Shown: piece by piece, positions 53,820 to 64,000 of the stretch
Position numbering within the stretch: the stretch's first letter is position 1
Layout: the number at the start of each line of letters is the position of its first letter
Source of the DNA: Hydractinia symbiolongicarpus
Taxonomy: Eukaryota > Cnidaria > Hydrozoa > Anthoathecata > Hydractiniidae
Direction of reading: 5' to 3'
Assembly: GCF_029227915.1 (NCBI RefSeq)
Contig: NC_079884.1
Location: 2,792,001 to 2,856,000, forward strand
DNA length: 64,000 nucleotides
The notes under the pieces: generated by a model
Database searches by the model: none
Seen by the model: the letters and a program-made list of their open reading frames with translations, nothing else
Told to the model about the DNA's origin: nothing
Made by a program: the position numbers and the translations under genes

Positions 53820-54120
53820 TTTTTCGGATATTCCTAAGTTGTATCGCTTTCAACAGTCAAACGATTGACTGTGGGACTTAATTGAACTGATTTTGGACTT
53901 TGACCTTACAAATGTTATAAATGAGTCATTTTGACTACAAGAAATAACATTCTTCTTAATTTGACATGATTGTGGGAACTCAGCGGTTGCACAGGACCCT
54001 GTGGTAGTGATTCATAAAAAATTTAGATGAATAAGTCATTTTTACTGTGGGACCAGTCCTAGCCGTTAGCGCGCGCTGAAGATATAGAGACAGTTTCAAA
54101 AACTCCATTTCATTGACTTT

Positions 54121-54260
54121 CTAACGGTGTCAATCGGTTTGAGTTACAACGGTTGCGTCACACATTCGTACCAACATGTATTTAGTGATTCTAACGGTGT
54201 CAATCAGTTTGAGTTACAACGGTTGCGTCACACATTCGTACCAACATGTATTTAGTGATT
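54121..54260. repeat. 70-bp tandem duplication, instance 2
   Basis: Copies at 54121-54190 (caatcgg) and 54191-54260 (caatcag), with the same join as instance 1. Confidence 0.95.
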
Positions 54261-54563
54261 TTTTTCGGATATTCCTAAGTTGTATCGCTTTCAACAGTCA
54301 AACGATTGACTGTGGGACTTAATTGAACTGATTTTGGACTTTGACCTTATAAATGTTATAAATGAGTCATTTTGACTACAAGAAATAACATTCTTCTTAA
54401 TTTGACATGATAGCTGGAACTCAGCGATTACACTGGGCGCTGTTGTAACGCTTTATTTAAAAATTAAGATAAATAAGTCATTTTATACTGTGGGACCAAT
54501 CCTAGACGTTATCGCGCGGTGAAGAAGTAGAGACAGTTTCAAAAGTTGCACTTCAATGATTTT

Positions 54564-54703
54564 CTAACGGTGTCAATCCGTTTGAGTTACAACGGTTGCG
54601 TCACACATTCGTACCAACATGTATTTAGTGATTCTAACGGTGTCAATCGGTTTGAGTTACAACGGTTGCGTCACACATTCGTACCAACATGTATTTAGTG
54701 ATT
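54564..54703. repeat. 70-bp tandem duplication, instance 3
   Basis: Copies at 54564-54633 (caatccg) and 54634-54703 (caatcgg), with the same join. Confidence 0.95.
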
Positions 54704-55376
54704 TTTTTCGGATATTCCTAAGTTGTATCGCTTTCAACAGTCAAACGATTGACTGTGGGACTTAATTGAACTGATTTTGGACTTTGACCTTACAAATGTT
54801 ATAAATGAGTCATTTTGACTACAAGAAATAACATTTTTCTTAATTTGACATGATTGCTGGAACTCAGCGATTACACTGGGCGCTGTTGTAACGCATTATT
54901 TAAAAATTTAGATAAATAAGTCATTTTTACTGTGGGACCAATCCTAGCCGTTAGCGCGCCCTGAAGATATAGAGACAGTTTCAAAAACTCCATTTAATTG
55001 ACTTTCTAACGGTGACAATCCGTTTGAGTTACAATGGTTGCGTCACACATTTATACCAACATGTATTTAGTGATTTTTTTCTGATTTTACTAAGTTGTAT
55101 CGCTTTCAACAGTGAAACGATTGACTGTGGGACTTAATTGAACTGATTTTGGACCTTGCCCTTAAAAATATGATAAGTGAGTCATTTTGACTACAATAAA
55201 TAACATTCTTCTTAATTTGACATGATTGCTGGAACTCAGCGATTACACTGGGTGCTGTGGTAGCGATTCATAAAAAATTTAGATGAATAAGTCATTTTTA
55301 CTGTGGGACCAATCCTAGCCGTTAGCGCGCGCTGAAGATATAGAGACAGTTTCAAAAACTCCATTTCATTGACTTT

Positions 55377-55516
55377 CTAACGGTGTCAATCGGTTTGAGT
55401 TACAACGGTTGCGTCACACATTCGTACCAACATGTATTTAGTGATTCTAACGGTGTCAATCAGTTTGAGTTACAACGGTTGCGTCACACATTCGTACCAA
55501 CATGTATTTAGTGATT
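55377..55516. repeat. 70-bp tandem duplication, instance 4
   Basis: Copies at 55377-55446 (caatcgg) and 55447-55516 (caatcag), with the same join; part of the first 813-bp unit. Confidence 0.95.
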
Positions 55517-56189
55517 TTTTTTAGATATTCCTAAGTTGTATCGCTTTCAACAGTCAAACGATTGACTGTGGGACTTAATTGAACTGATTTTGGACTTTGA
55601 CCTTACAAATGTTATAAATGAGTCATTTTGACTACAAGAAATAACATTTTTCTTAATTTGACATGATTGCTGGAACTCAGCGATTACACTGGGCGCTGTT
55701 GTAACGCATTATTTAAAAATTTAGATAAATAAGTCATTTTTACTGTGGGACCAATCCTAGCCGTTAGCGCGCCCTGAAGATATAGAGACAGTTTCAAAAA
55801 CTCCATTTAATTGACTTTCTAACGGTGACAATCCGTTTGAGTTACAATGGTTGCGTCACACATTTATACCAACATGTATTTAGTGATTTTTTTCTGATTT
55901 TACTAAGTTGTATCGCTTTCAACAGTGAAACGATTGACTGTGGGACTTAATTGAACTGATTTTGGACCTTGCCCTTAAAAATATGATAAGTGAGTCATTT
56001 TGACTACAATAAATAACATTCTTCTTAATTTGACATGATTGCTGGAACTCAGCGATTACACTGGGTGCTGTGGTAGCGATTCATAAAAAATTTAGATGAA
56101 TAAGTCATTTTTACTGTGGGACCAATCCTAGCCGTTAGCGCGCGCTGAAGATATAGAGACAGTTTCAAAAACTCCATTTCATTGACTTT

Positions 56190-56329
56190 CTAACGGTGTC
56201 AATCGGTTTGAGTTACAACGGTTGCGTCACACATTCGTACCAACATGTATTTAGTGATTCTAACGGTGTCAATCAGTTTGAGTTACAACGGTTGCGTCAC
56301 ACATTCGTACCAACATGTATTTAGTGATT
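56190..56329. repeat. 70-bp tandem duplication, instance 5
   Basis: Copies at 56190-56259 (caatcgg) and 56260-56329 (caatcag), with the same join; part of the second 813-bp unit. Confidence 0.95.
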
Positions 56330-56583
56330 TTTTTTAGATATTCCTAAGTTGTATCGCTTTCAACAGTCAAACGATTGACTGTGGGACTTAATTGAACTGA
56401 TTTTGGACTTTGACCTTACAAATGTTATAAATGAGTCATTTTGACTACAAGAAATAACATTCTTCTTAATTTGACATGATTGCTGGAACTCAGCGATTAC
56501 ACTGGGCGCTGTTGTAACGCATTATTTAAAAATTAAGATAAATAAGTCATTTTATACTGTGGGACCAATCCTAGCCGTTATCG

Positions 56584-56954
56584 CGCGCTGAGGAAGTAAA
56601 ACAGTTTCAAAAACAAAATTTCAATAACTTTCTAACGGTGTCAATCCGTTTGAGTTACAACGGTTGCGTCACACATTCGTACCAACATGTATTTAGTGAT
56701 TTTTTTCCGATATTCCTAAATTGTATCGCTTACAACAGTCAAACGATTGACTGTGGGACTTAATTAAACTGATTTTGGACTTTGACCTTATAAATGTGAT
56801 AAATGAGTCATTTTGACTACAAGAAATAACATTCTTCTTAATTTGACATGATTGTGGGAACTCAGCGGTTGCACAGGACCTGTGGTAACGCTTTATTTAA
56901 AAATTATGATAAATAAATCATTTTTTACTGTGGGACCAATCCTAGCCGTTATCG
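56584..56954. repeat. k5 monomer with hybrid rear
   Basis: A 371-bp monomer with an unusual front (gaggaagtaaaacag, then aacaaaatttcaataac), a type 5 middle and a rear that starts as w (cggttgcacagg) and ends as u (acgctttatttaaaaatta). One C is missing in ggacctgtgg near 56879. Its middle and rear match the tail of the enlarged monomers at 58441, 59994 and 61179, so it may be the donor of that half. Confidence 0.85.
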
Positions 56955-58883
56955 CGCGCTGAAGAAGTAGAGACAGTTTTAAAAGCTACATTTCATTGAT
57001 TTTCTAACGGTGTCAATCCGTTTGAGTTACAACGGTTGCGTCACACATTCGTACCAACATGTATTTAGTGATTTTTTTCCGATATTACTAAGTTGTATCG
57101 CTTTCAACAGTGAAACGATTGACTGTGGGACCTAATTGAACTGATTTTGGACTTTGACCTAATAAATGTAATAAATAAGTCACATTGACTACAAGAAATA
57201 ACATTCTTCTTAATTTGACATGATTGTGGGAACTCAGCTGCTGCACAGGACCCTGTGGAAGCGATTCATAAAAAATTTAGATGAATAAGTCATTTTTACT
57301 GTGGGACCAATCCTAGCCGTTAGCGCGCGCTGAAGATATAGAGACAGTTTCAAAAACTCCATTTCATTGACTTTCTAACGGTGTCAATCGGTTTGAGTTA
57401 CAACGGTTGCGTCACAGATTCGTACCAACATGTATTTAGTGATTTTTTTCGGATATTCCTAAGTTGTATCGCTTTCAATAGTCAAACGATTGACTGTGGG
57501 ACTTAATTGAACTGATTTTGGACTTTGACCTTACAAATGTTATAAATGAGTCATTTTGACTACAAGAAATAACATTCTTCTTAATTTGACATGATTGCTG
57601 GAACTCAGCGATTACACTGGGCGCTGTTGTAACGCATTATTTAAAAATTTAGATAAATAAGTCATTTTTACTGTGGGACCAATCCTAGCCGTTAGCGCGC
57701 CCTGAAGATATAGAGACAGTTTCAAAAGCTCCTTTTCATTGACTTTCTAACGGTGTCAATCGGTTTGAGTTACAACGATTGCGTCACAGATTCGTACCAA
57801 CATGTATTTAGTGATTTTTTTCGGATATTCCTAAGTTGTATCGCTTTCAACAGTCAAACGATTGACTGTGGGACTTAATTGAACTGATTTTGGACTTTGA
57901 CCTTACAAATGTTATAAATGAGTCATTTTGACTACAAGAAATAACATTCTTCTTAATTTGACATGATTGCTGGAACTCAGCGATTACACTGGGCGCTGTT
58001 GTAACGCATTATTTAAAAATTTAGATAAATAAGTCATTTTTACTGTGGGACCAATCCTAGCCGTTAGCGCGCCCTGAAGATATAGAGACAGTTTAAAAAA
58101 CTCCATTTCATTGACTTTCTAACGGTGTCAATCCGTTTGAGTTACAATGGTTGCGTCACACATTCATACCAACATGTATTTAGTGATTTTTTTCCGATAT
58201 TACTAAGTTGTATCGCTTTCAACAGTGAAACGATTGACTGTGGGACTTAATTGAACTGATTTTGGACCTTGACCTTAAAAATATGATAAGTGAGTCATTT
58301 TGACTACAATAAATAACATTCTTCTTAATTTGACATGATTGCTGGAACTCAGCGATTACACTGGGTGCTGTGGTAGCGATTCATAAAAAATTTAGATGAA
58401 TAAGTCATTTTTACTGTGGGACCAATCCTAGCCGTTAGCGCGCGCTGAAGATATAGAGACAGTTTCAAAAACTCCATTTCATTGACTTTCTAACGGTGTC
58501 AATCGGTTTGAGTTACAACGGTTGCGTCACACATTCGTACCAACATGTATTTAGTGATTCTAACGGTGTCAATCCGTTTGAGTTACAACGGTTGCGTCAC
58601 ACATTCGTACCAACATGTATTTAGTGATTTTTTTCCGATATTCCTAAGTTGTATCGCTTACAACAGTCAAACGATTGACTGTGGGACTTAATTAAACTGA
58701 TTTTGGACTTTGACCTTATAAATGTGATAAATGAGTCATTTTGACTACAAGAAATAACATTCTTCTTAATTTGACATGATTGTGGGAACTCAGCGGTTGC
58801 ACAGGACCCTGTGGTAACGCTTTATTTAAAAATTATGATAAATAAATCATTTTTTACTGTGGGACCAATCCTAGCCGTTATCG
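56955..58883. repeat. Five-monomer unit (g3v-p1h-p1h-p3j-enlarged p5)
   Basis: Monomers at 56955, 57326, 57698, 58070 and 58441, 1929 bp in all. The last is 443 bp. Markers are gtttcaaaa changed to gttttaaaa in the g monomer, cacagattcg in both p1h monomers, and gcgcgccctg junctions. The next two units repeat it with one p1h fewer each time. Confidence 0.92.
58490..58629. repeat. 70-bp tandem duplication, instance 6
   Basis: Copies at 58490-58559 (caatcgg) and 58560-58629 (caatccg). The second copy leads into a type 5 middle, unlike instances 1-5. Confidence 0.95.
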
Positions 58884-60436
58884 CGCGCTGAAGAAGTAGA
58901 GACAGTTTTAAAAGCTACATTTCATTGATTTTCTAACGGTGTCAATCCGTTTGAGTTACAACGGTTGCGTCACACATTCGTACCAACATGTATTTAGTGA
59001 TTTTTTTCCGATCTTACTAAGTTGTATCGCTTTCAACAGTGTAACGATTGACTGTGGGACCTAATTGAACTGATTTTGGACTTTGACCTTATAAATGTAA
59101 TAAATAAGTCACATTGACTACAAGAAATAACATTCTTCTTAATTTGACATGATTGTGGGAACTCAGCTGCTGCACAGGACCCTGTGGTAGCGATTCATAA
59201 AAAATTTAGATGAATAAGTCATTTTTACTGTGGGACCAATCCTAGCCGTTAGCGCGCGCTGAAGATATAGAGACAGTTTCAAAAACTCCATTTCATTGAC
59301 TTTCTAACGGTGTCAATCAGTTTGAGTTACAACGGTTGCGTCACAGATTCGTACCAACGATTAGTGATTTTTTTCGGATATTCCTAAGTTGTATCGCTTT
59401 CAATAGTCAAACGATTGACTGTGGGACTTAATTGAACTGATTTTGGACTTTGACCTTACAAATGTTATAAATGAGTCATTTTGACTACAAGAAATAACAT
59501 TCTTCTTAATTTGACATGGTTGCTGGAACTCAGCGATTACACTGGGCGCTGTTGTAACGCATTATTTAAAAATTTAGATAAATAAGTCATTTTTACTGTG
59601 GGACCAATCCTAGCCGTTAGCGCGCCCTGAAGATATAGAGACAGTTTCAAAAACTCCTTTTCATTGACTTTCTAACGGTGTCAATCCGTTTGAGTTACAA
59701 TGGTTGCGTCACATATTCATACCAACATGTATTTTGTGATTTTTTTCCGATATTACTAAGTTGTATCGCTTTCAACAGTGAAACGATTGACTGTGGGACT
59801 TAATTGAACTGATTTTGGACCTTGACCTTAAAAATATGATAAGTGAGTCATTTTGACTACAATAAATAACATTCTTCTTAATTTGACATGATTGCTGGAA
59901 CTCAGCGATTACACTGGGTGCTGTGGTAGCGATTCATAAAAAATTTAGATGAATAAGTCATTTTTACTGTGGGACCAATCCTAGCCGTTAGCGCGCGCTG
60001 AAGATATAGAGACAGTTTCAAAAACTCCATTTCATTGACTTTCTAACGGTGTCAATCGGTTTGAGTTACAACGGTTGCGTCACACATTCGTACCAACATG
60101 TATTTAGTGATTCTAACGGTGTCAATCCGTTTGAGTTACAACGGTTGCGTCACACATTCGTACCAACATGTATTTAGTGATTTTTTTCCGATATTCCTAA
60201 GTTGTATCGCTTACAACAGTCAAACGATTGACTGTGGGACTTAATTAAACTGATTTTGGACTTTGACCTTATAAATGTGATAAATGAGTCATTTTGACTA
60301 CAAGAAATAACATTCTTCTTAATTTGACATGATTGTGGGAACTCAGCGGTTGCACAGGACCCTGTGGTAACGCTTTATTTAAAAATTATGATAAATAAAT
60401 CATTTTTTACTGTGGGACCAATCCTAGCCGTTATCG
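58884..60436. repeat. Four-monomer unit (g3v-p1h-p3j-enlarged p5)
   Basis: Monomers at 58884, 59255, 59623 and 59994, 1553 bp. It equals the previous unit minus one p1h monomer. The p1h monomer is 368 bp because caacatgtatttagtg is shortened to caacgattagtg near 59358. Confidence 0.92.
60043..60182. repeat. 70-bp tandem duplication, instance 7
   Basis: Copies at 60043-60112 (caatcgg) and 60113-60182 (caatccg), leading into a type 5 middle. Confidence 0.95.
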
Positions 60437-61621
60437 CGCGCTGAAGAAGTAGAGACAGTTTTAAAAGCTACATTTCATTGATTTTCTAACGGTGTCAATC
60501 CGTTTGAGTTACAACGGTTGCGTCACACATTCGTACCAACATGTATTTAGTGATTTTTTTCCGATACTACTAAGTTGTATCGCTTTCAACAGTGAAACGA
60601 TTGACTGTGGGACCTAATTGAACTGATTTTGGACTTTGACCTTATAAATGTAATAAATAAGTCACTTTGACTACAAGAAATAACATTCTTCTTAATTTGA
60701 CATGATTGTGGGAACTCAGCTGCTGCGCAGGACCCTGTGGTAGCGATTCATCAAAAATTTAGATGAATAAGTCATTTTTACTGTGGGACCAATCCTAGCC
60801 GTTAGCGCGCCCTGAAGATATAGAGACAGTTTCAAAAACTCCATTTCATTGACTTTCTAACGGTGTCAATCCGTTTGAGTTACAATGGTTGCGTCACACA
60901 TTCATACCAACATGTATTTAGTGATTTTTTTCCGATATTACTAAGTTGTATCGCTTTCAACAGTGAAACGATTGACTGTGGGACTTAATTGAACTGATTT
61001 TGGACCTTGACCTTAAAAATATGATAAGTGAGTCATTTTGACTACAATAAATATCATTCTTCTTAATTTGACATGATTGCTGGAACTCAGCGATTACACT
61101 GGGTGCTGTGGTAGCGATTCATAAAAAATTTAGATGAATAAGTCATTTTTACTGTGGGACCAATCCTAGCCGTTAGCGCGCGCTGAAGATATAGAGACAG
61201 TTTCAAAAACTCCATTTCATTGACTTTCTAACGGTGTCAATCGATTTGAGTTACAACGGTTGCGTCACACAATCGTACCAACATGTATTTAGTGATTCTA
61301 ACGGTGTCAATCCGTTTGAGTTACAACGGTTGCGTCACACATTCGTACCAACATGTATTTAGTGATTTTTTTCCGATATTCCTAAGTTGTATCGCTTACA
61401 ACAGTCAAACGATTGACTGTGGGACTTAATTAAACTGATTTTGGACTTTGACCTTATAAATGTGATAAATGAGTCATTTTGACTACAAGAAATAACATTC
61501 TTCTTAATTTGACATGATTGTGGGAACTCAGCGGTTGCACAGGACCCTGTGGTAACGCTTTATTTAAAAATTATGATAAATAAATCATTTTTTACTGTGG
61601 GACCAATCCTAGCCGTTATCG
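60437..61621. repeat. Three-monomer unit (g3v-p3j-enlarged p5)
   Basis: Monomers at 60437, 60808 and 61179, 1185 bp. No p1h monomer remains. The g3v monomer keeps the gttttaaaa marker, and its end is joined by a gcgcgccctg junction to the p3j monomer. Confidence 0.92.
61228..61367. repeat. 70-bp tandem duplication, instance 8
   Basis: Copies at 61228-61297 (caatcga) and 61298-61367 (caatccg), leading into a type 5 middle. This is the last enlarged monomer in the window. Confidence 0.95.
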
Positions 61622-64000
61622 CGCGCTGAAGAAGTAGAGACAGTTTCAAAAGCTACATTTCATTGATTTTCTAACGGTGTCAATCCGTTTGAGTTACAAC
61701 GGTTGCGTCACACATTCGTACCAACATGTATTTAGTGATTTTTTTCCGATATTACTAAGTTGTATCGCTTTCAACAGTGAAACGATTCACTGTGGGACCT
61801 AATTGAACTGATTTTGGACTTTGACCTTATAAATTTGATTAATAAGTCATTTTGACTACAAGAAATAACATTCTTCTTAATTTGACATGATTGATGGAAC
61901 TCAGCTGCTGCACAGGACCCTGTGGTAGCGATTCATAAAAAATTTAGATGAATAAGTCATTTTTACTGTGGGACCAATCCTAGCCGTTAGCGCGCGCTGA
62001 AGATATCGAGACAGTTTCAAAAGCTACATTTCATTGATTTTCTAACGGTGTCAATCCGTTTGAGTTACAACGGTTGCGTCACACATTCGTACCAACATGT
62101 ATTTAGTGATTTTTTTCCGATATTACTAAGTTGTATCGCTTTCAACAGTGAAACGATTGACTGTGGGACCTAATTGAACTGATTTTGGACTTAGACCTTA
62201 TAAATGTAATAAATAAGTCACTTTGACTACAAGAAATAACATTCTTCTTAATTTGACATGATTGTGGGAACTCAGCTGCTGCACAGGACCCTGTGGTAGC
62301 GATTCATAAAAAATTTAGATGAATAAGTCATTTTTACTGTGGGACCAATCCTAGCCGTTAGCGCGCTGAAGATATAGAGACAGTTTCAAAAACTCCATTT
62401 CATTGACTTTCTAACGGTGTCAATCGGTTTGAGTTACAACGGTTGCGTCACACATTCATACCAACATGTATTTAGTGATTTTTTTCGGATATTCCTAAGT
62501 TGTATCGCTTTCAACAGTCAAACGATTGACTGTGGGACTTAATTGAACTGATTTTGGACTTTGACCTTACAAATGTTATAAATGAGTCATTTTGACTACA
62601 AGAAATAACATTCTTCTTAATTTGACATGATTGCTGGAACTCAGCGATGATTACACTGGGCGCTGTTGTAACGCTTTATTTAAAAATTAAGATAAATAAG
62701 TCATTTTATACTGTGGGACCAATCCTAGCCGTTATCGCGCGCTGAAGAAGTAGAGACAGTTTCAAAAAGTACATTTCATTGATTTTCTAACGGTGTCAAT
62801 CCGTTTGAGTTACAACGGTTGCGTCACATATTCGTACCTACATGTACTTAGTGATTTTCTTCCGATATTACTAACTTGCATCGCTTTTAACAAAGAAACG
62901 ATTGACTGTGGGACTTAATTGAACTGATTTTGGACTTTGACCTTATAAATGTTATAAATGAGTCATTTTTACTACAAGAAATAACATTCTTCTTAATTTG
63001 ACATGATTGCTGGAACTCAGCGATTACACTGGGCGCTATGGTAACGCTTTATTTAAAAATTATGGTAAATAAATCATTTTTTACTGTGGGACCAATCCTA
63101 GCCGTTATCGCGCGCTGAAGAAGTAGAGACAGTCTCCAAAACTCCGTTTCATTGACTTTCTAACGGTGTCAATCGGTTTGAGTTACAACGGTTGCGTCAC
63201 ACATTCGTACCAACATGTATTTGCTGGTTTTTTTCGGATATTCCTAAGTTGTATCGCTTTCAACAGTCAAACGATTGACTGTGGGACTTAATTGAACTGA
63301 TTTTGGACTTTGACCTTACAAATGTTATAAATGAGTCATTTTGACTACAAGAAATAACATTCTTCTTAATTTGACATGATTGCTGGAACTCAGCGATTAC
63401 ACTGGGCGCTGTTGTAACGCTATATTTAAAAATTAAGATAAATAAGTCATTTTATACTGTGGGACCAATCCTAGCCGTTATCGTGCGCTGAAGAAGTAGA
63501 GACAGTTTCAAAAAGTACATTTCATTGATTTTCTAACGGTGTCAATCCGTTTGAGTTACAACGGTTGCGTCACATATTCGTACCAACATGTACTTAGTGA
63601 TTTTCTTCCGATATTACTAACTTGCATCGCTTTTAACAAAGAAACGAATGACTGTGGGACTTAATTGAACTGATTTTGGACTTTGACCTTATAAATGTTA
63701 TAAATGAGTCATTTTGACTACAAGAAATAACATTCTTCTTAATTTGACATGATTGTGGGAATTCAGCTGTTGCACAGGACCCTGTGGTAACGATTCATTT
63801 AAAAATTTAGATAAATATGTCATTTTTACTGTGGCACCAATCCTAGCCGTTAGCGCGCGCTGAAGATATAGAAACAGTTTCAAAAACTACATTTCATTGA
63901 TTTTCTAACGGGGTCAATCGGTTTGAGTTACAACGGTTGCGTCACATAATCGTACCAACATGTATTTAGTGATTTTCTTCCGATATTACTAAGTTGCATC
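61622..64000. repeat. Mixed normal-length monomers to the right edge
   Basis: Monomers at 61622 (g3v), 61993 (g3v with a gaagatatcgag front), 62362 (p1x), 62738 (a2z), 63111 (1/5-like x), 63484 (a2w) and 63856 (partial, 145 bp). The junction at 62362 has lost two bases of the CG run. The monomer at 62362 is 376 bp because cagcgatgattacac near 62643 carries three extra bases. Order a2z-x-a2w resembles none of the nearby units. The array runs off the edge. Confidence 0.9.

Larger units (their letters stand above)
53631..54956. repeat. Three enlarged monomers of 441-443 bp
   Basis: Monomers at 53631 (441 bp), 54072 (443 bp) and 54515 (442 bp), each longer than normal by an internal 70-bp tandem duplication. 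Fronts alternate s, p, s and the middles are type 1. The rears are v, x and the x/w hybrid h. They open the only zone of the window with enlarged monomers. Confidence 0.93.
54957..56583. repeat. 813-bp dimer, two copies (p3j plus enlarged p1)
   Basis: Monomers at 54957 (371 bp) and 55328 (442 bp) are repeated at 55770 and 56141. Shared markers are the junction gcgcgccctg, aactccatttaattgac, ggtgacaatcc, catttataccaac, ctgattttactaag and ttgcccttaaaaat. The copies look nearly the same until the last 60 bases: copy 1 ends with attatttaaaaatttag and copy 2 with attatttaaaaattaag. Confidence 0.94.
1..64000. repeat. Satellite DNA array, about 372-bp monomer, 171 tandem copies
   Basis: The motif CGCGCTG, or a one-base variant, recurs every 371-373 bases across the window: 1, 374, 747, 1120, 1493, 1866, 2239, 2612, 2985, 3357, 3730, 4102 and on to 63856. 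Everything between these motifs aligns as one sequence with scattered substitutions and small indels. All copies face the same way. No unique DNA, transposon or gene interrupts them. Such arrays normally form centromeric or pericentromeric heterochromatin in eukaryotes (family knowledge); the location here is inferred. Length classes come from the rear segment: 373 bp (x, z, u), 372 bp (w) and 371 bp (v). I do not recognise the family or the species. Confidence 0.98.

Noticed and set aside
53631-54956. Enlarged monomers as an insertion of foreign DNA
   Set aside because: The extra 70 bp is fully explained as a second copy of monomer positions about 50-119, with no unmatched bases at the join.
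62643-62650. Target-site duplication suggested by cagcgatgattacac
   Set aside because: Three extra bases (gat repeated) with nothing inserted between the copies; simple slippage is enough.
3190-63883. Twenty minus-strand open frames of 61-72 codons starting MEFLKLSLYLQRALTAR or similar
   Set aside because: All are the same stretch read across a monomer boundary, from the front of one monomer into the rear of the previous one. The frame is open only where the rear is w-type; the one-base-shorter v rear shifts it, and other rears differ. Changes between copies include amino-acid replacements (G/S, P/L, E/W) with no sign of favouring silent sites. No independent start signal or upstream element is visible. 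It is a by-product of tandem copying.
1-64000. CRISPR array
   Set aside because: The repeat is about 372 bp with no short repeat and unique spacer structure; the whole unit is conserved.
1-64000. Tandem gene family or ribosomal RNA spacer array
   Set aside because: Both strands have stops in every monomer and no conserved reading frame spans a unit. No rRNA, snRNA, histone or tRNA sequence is recognisable inside the monomer.

Overview
The whole 64 kb is one uninterrupted head-to-tail satellite DNA array. I count 170 complete monomers and one partial monomer (63856-64000). Each is about 371-373 bp and all lie in the same orientation. Monomers are counted from the CG-rich motif CGCGCTG, an arbitrary phase; starts are at 1, 374, 747, 1120, 1493 and so on. 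I see no gene, RNA gene, transposon insertion, CRISPR array, telomeric repeat or unique sequence. The largest open frames (61-72 codons, minus strand) are by-products of one monomer variant and are not annotated as genes.

The window suggests a eukaryotic chromosome, probably centromeric or other constitutive heterochromatin, because only such regions normally carry tens of kilobases of pure long-monomer satellite. The first monomer has 135 G+C in 373 bases (36%). It has 15 CpG against about 12 expected from its base counts, so CpG is not depleted. That fits an invertebrate-like, CpG-unmethylated genome better than a vertebrate one (inference). I do not recognise the satellite family and do not name a species.

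Monomers are mosaics of a few alleles at three segments, and I use a three-part code. Front, about positions 8-50: T = gaagtagtag with actccattt; a = actacatttcattgat; s = gttacacttcaatgat; g = gctacatttcattgat; c = tctcaaaa with ctacaattc; p = gaagatatag with actccattt; k = aacaaaatttcaatgat. Middle, about 100-165: 1 = tttcggatattcctaag with cagtcaaac; 2 = cttccgatattactaac with aaagaaac; 3 = ttccgatattactaag with cagtgaaac; 4 = catcatgcacttaacgatg; 5 = as type 1 or 3 but with cgcttacaac. Rear, about 200-373: x = ctgttgtaacgc with aattaagat; z = ctttggtaacgc with attatggta; u = ctgtggtaacgc with attatgata; w = ccctgtggtagcg with cattta; v = ccctgtggtagcg with cataaa; h = x start with w end; j = u start with v end; wu = w start with u end. 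Monomers ending in x, z or u are usually 373 bp, w 372 and v 371.

Layout: 1-2238, three copies of a 746-bp dimer. 2612-16772, three versions of a 13-, 11- and expanded-monomer unit with a nested 1490-bp tetramer. 16401-20125, mixed monomers and a 745-bp dimer. 20126-25337, an 11-monomer stretch containing a doubled 1489-bp tetramer. 25338-27567, a 744-bp dimer. 27568-36493, a unit in which nine monomers (3346 bp) are duplicated. 36494-39476, a doubled 1492-bp tetramer. 39477-45061, 1117-bp trimers passing into 1490-bp tetramers. 45062-50650, related six- and five-monomer units. 50651-53630, a doubled 1491-bp tetramer. 53631-61621, a distinct zone with eight enlarged (441-443 bp) monomers carrying one 70-bp tandem duplication, ending in a 5-, 4- then 3-monomer series. 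61622-64000, ordinary mixed monomers.

The picture is of a satellite under active unequal exchange and segment conversion. Near-identical copies lie next to each other, unit lengths are whole numbers of monomers, and variant segments are shuffled between monomers.
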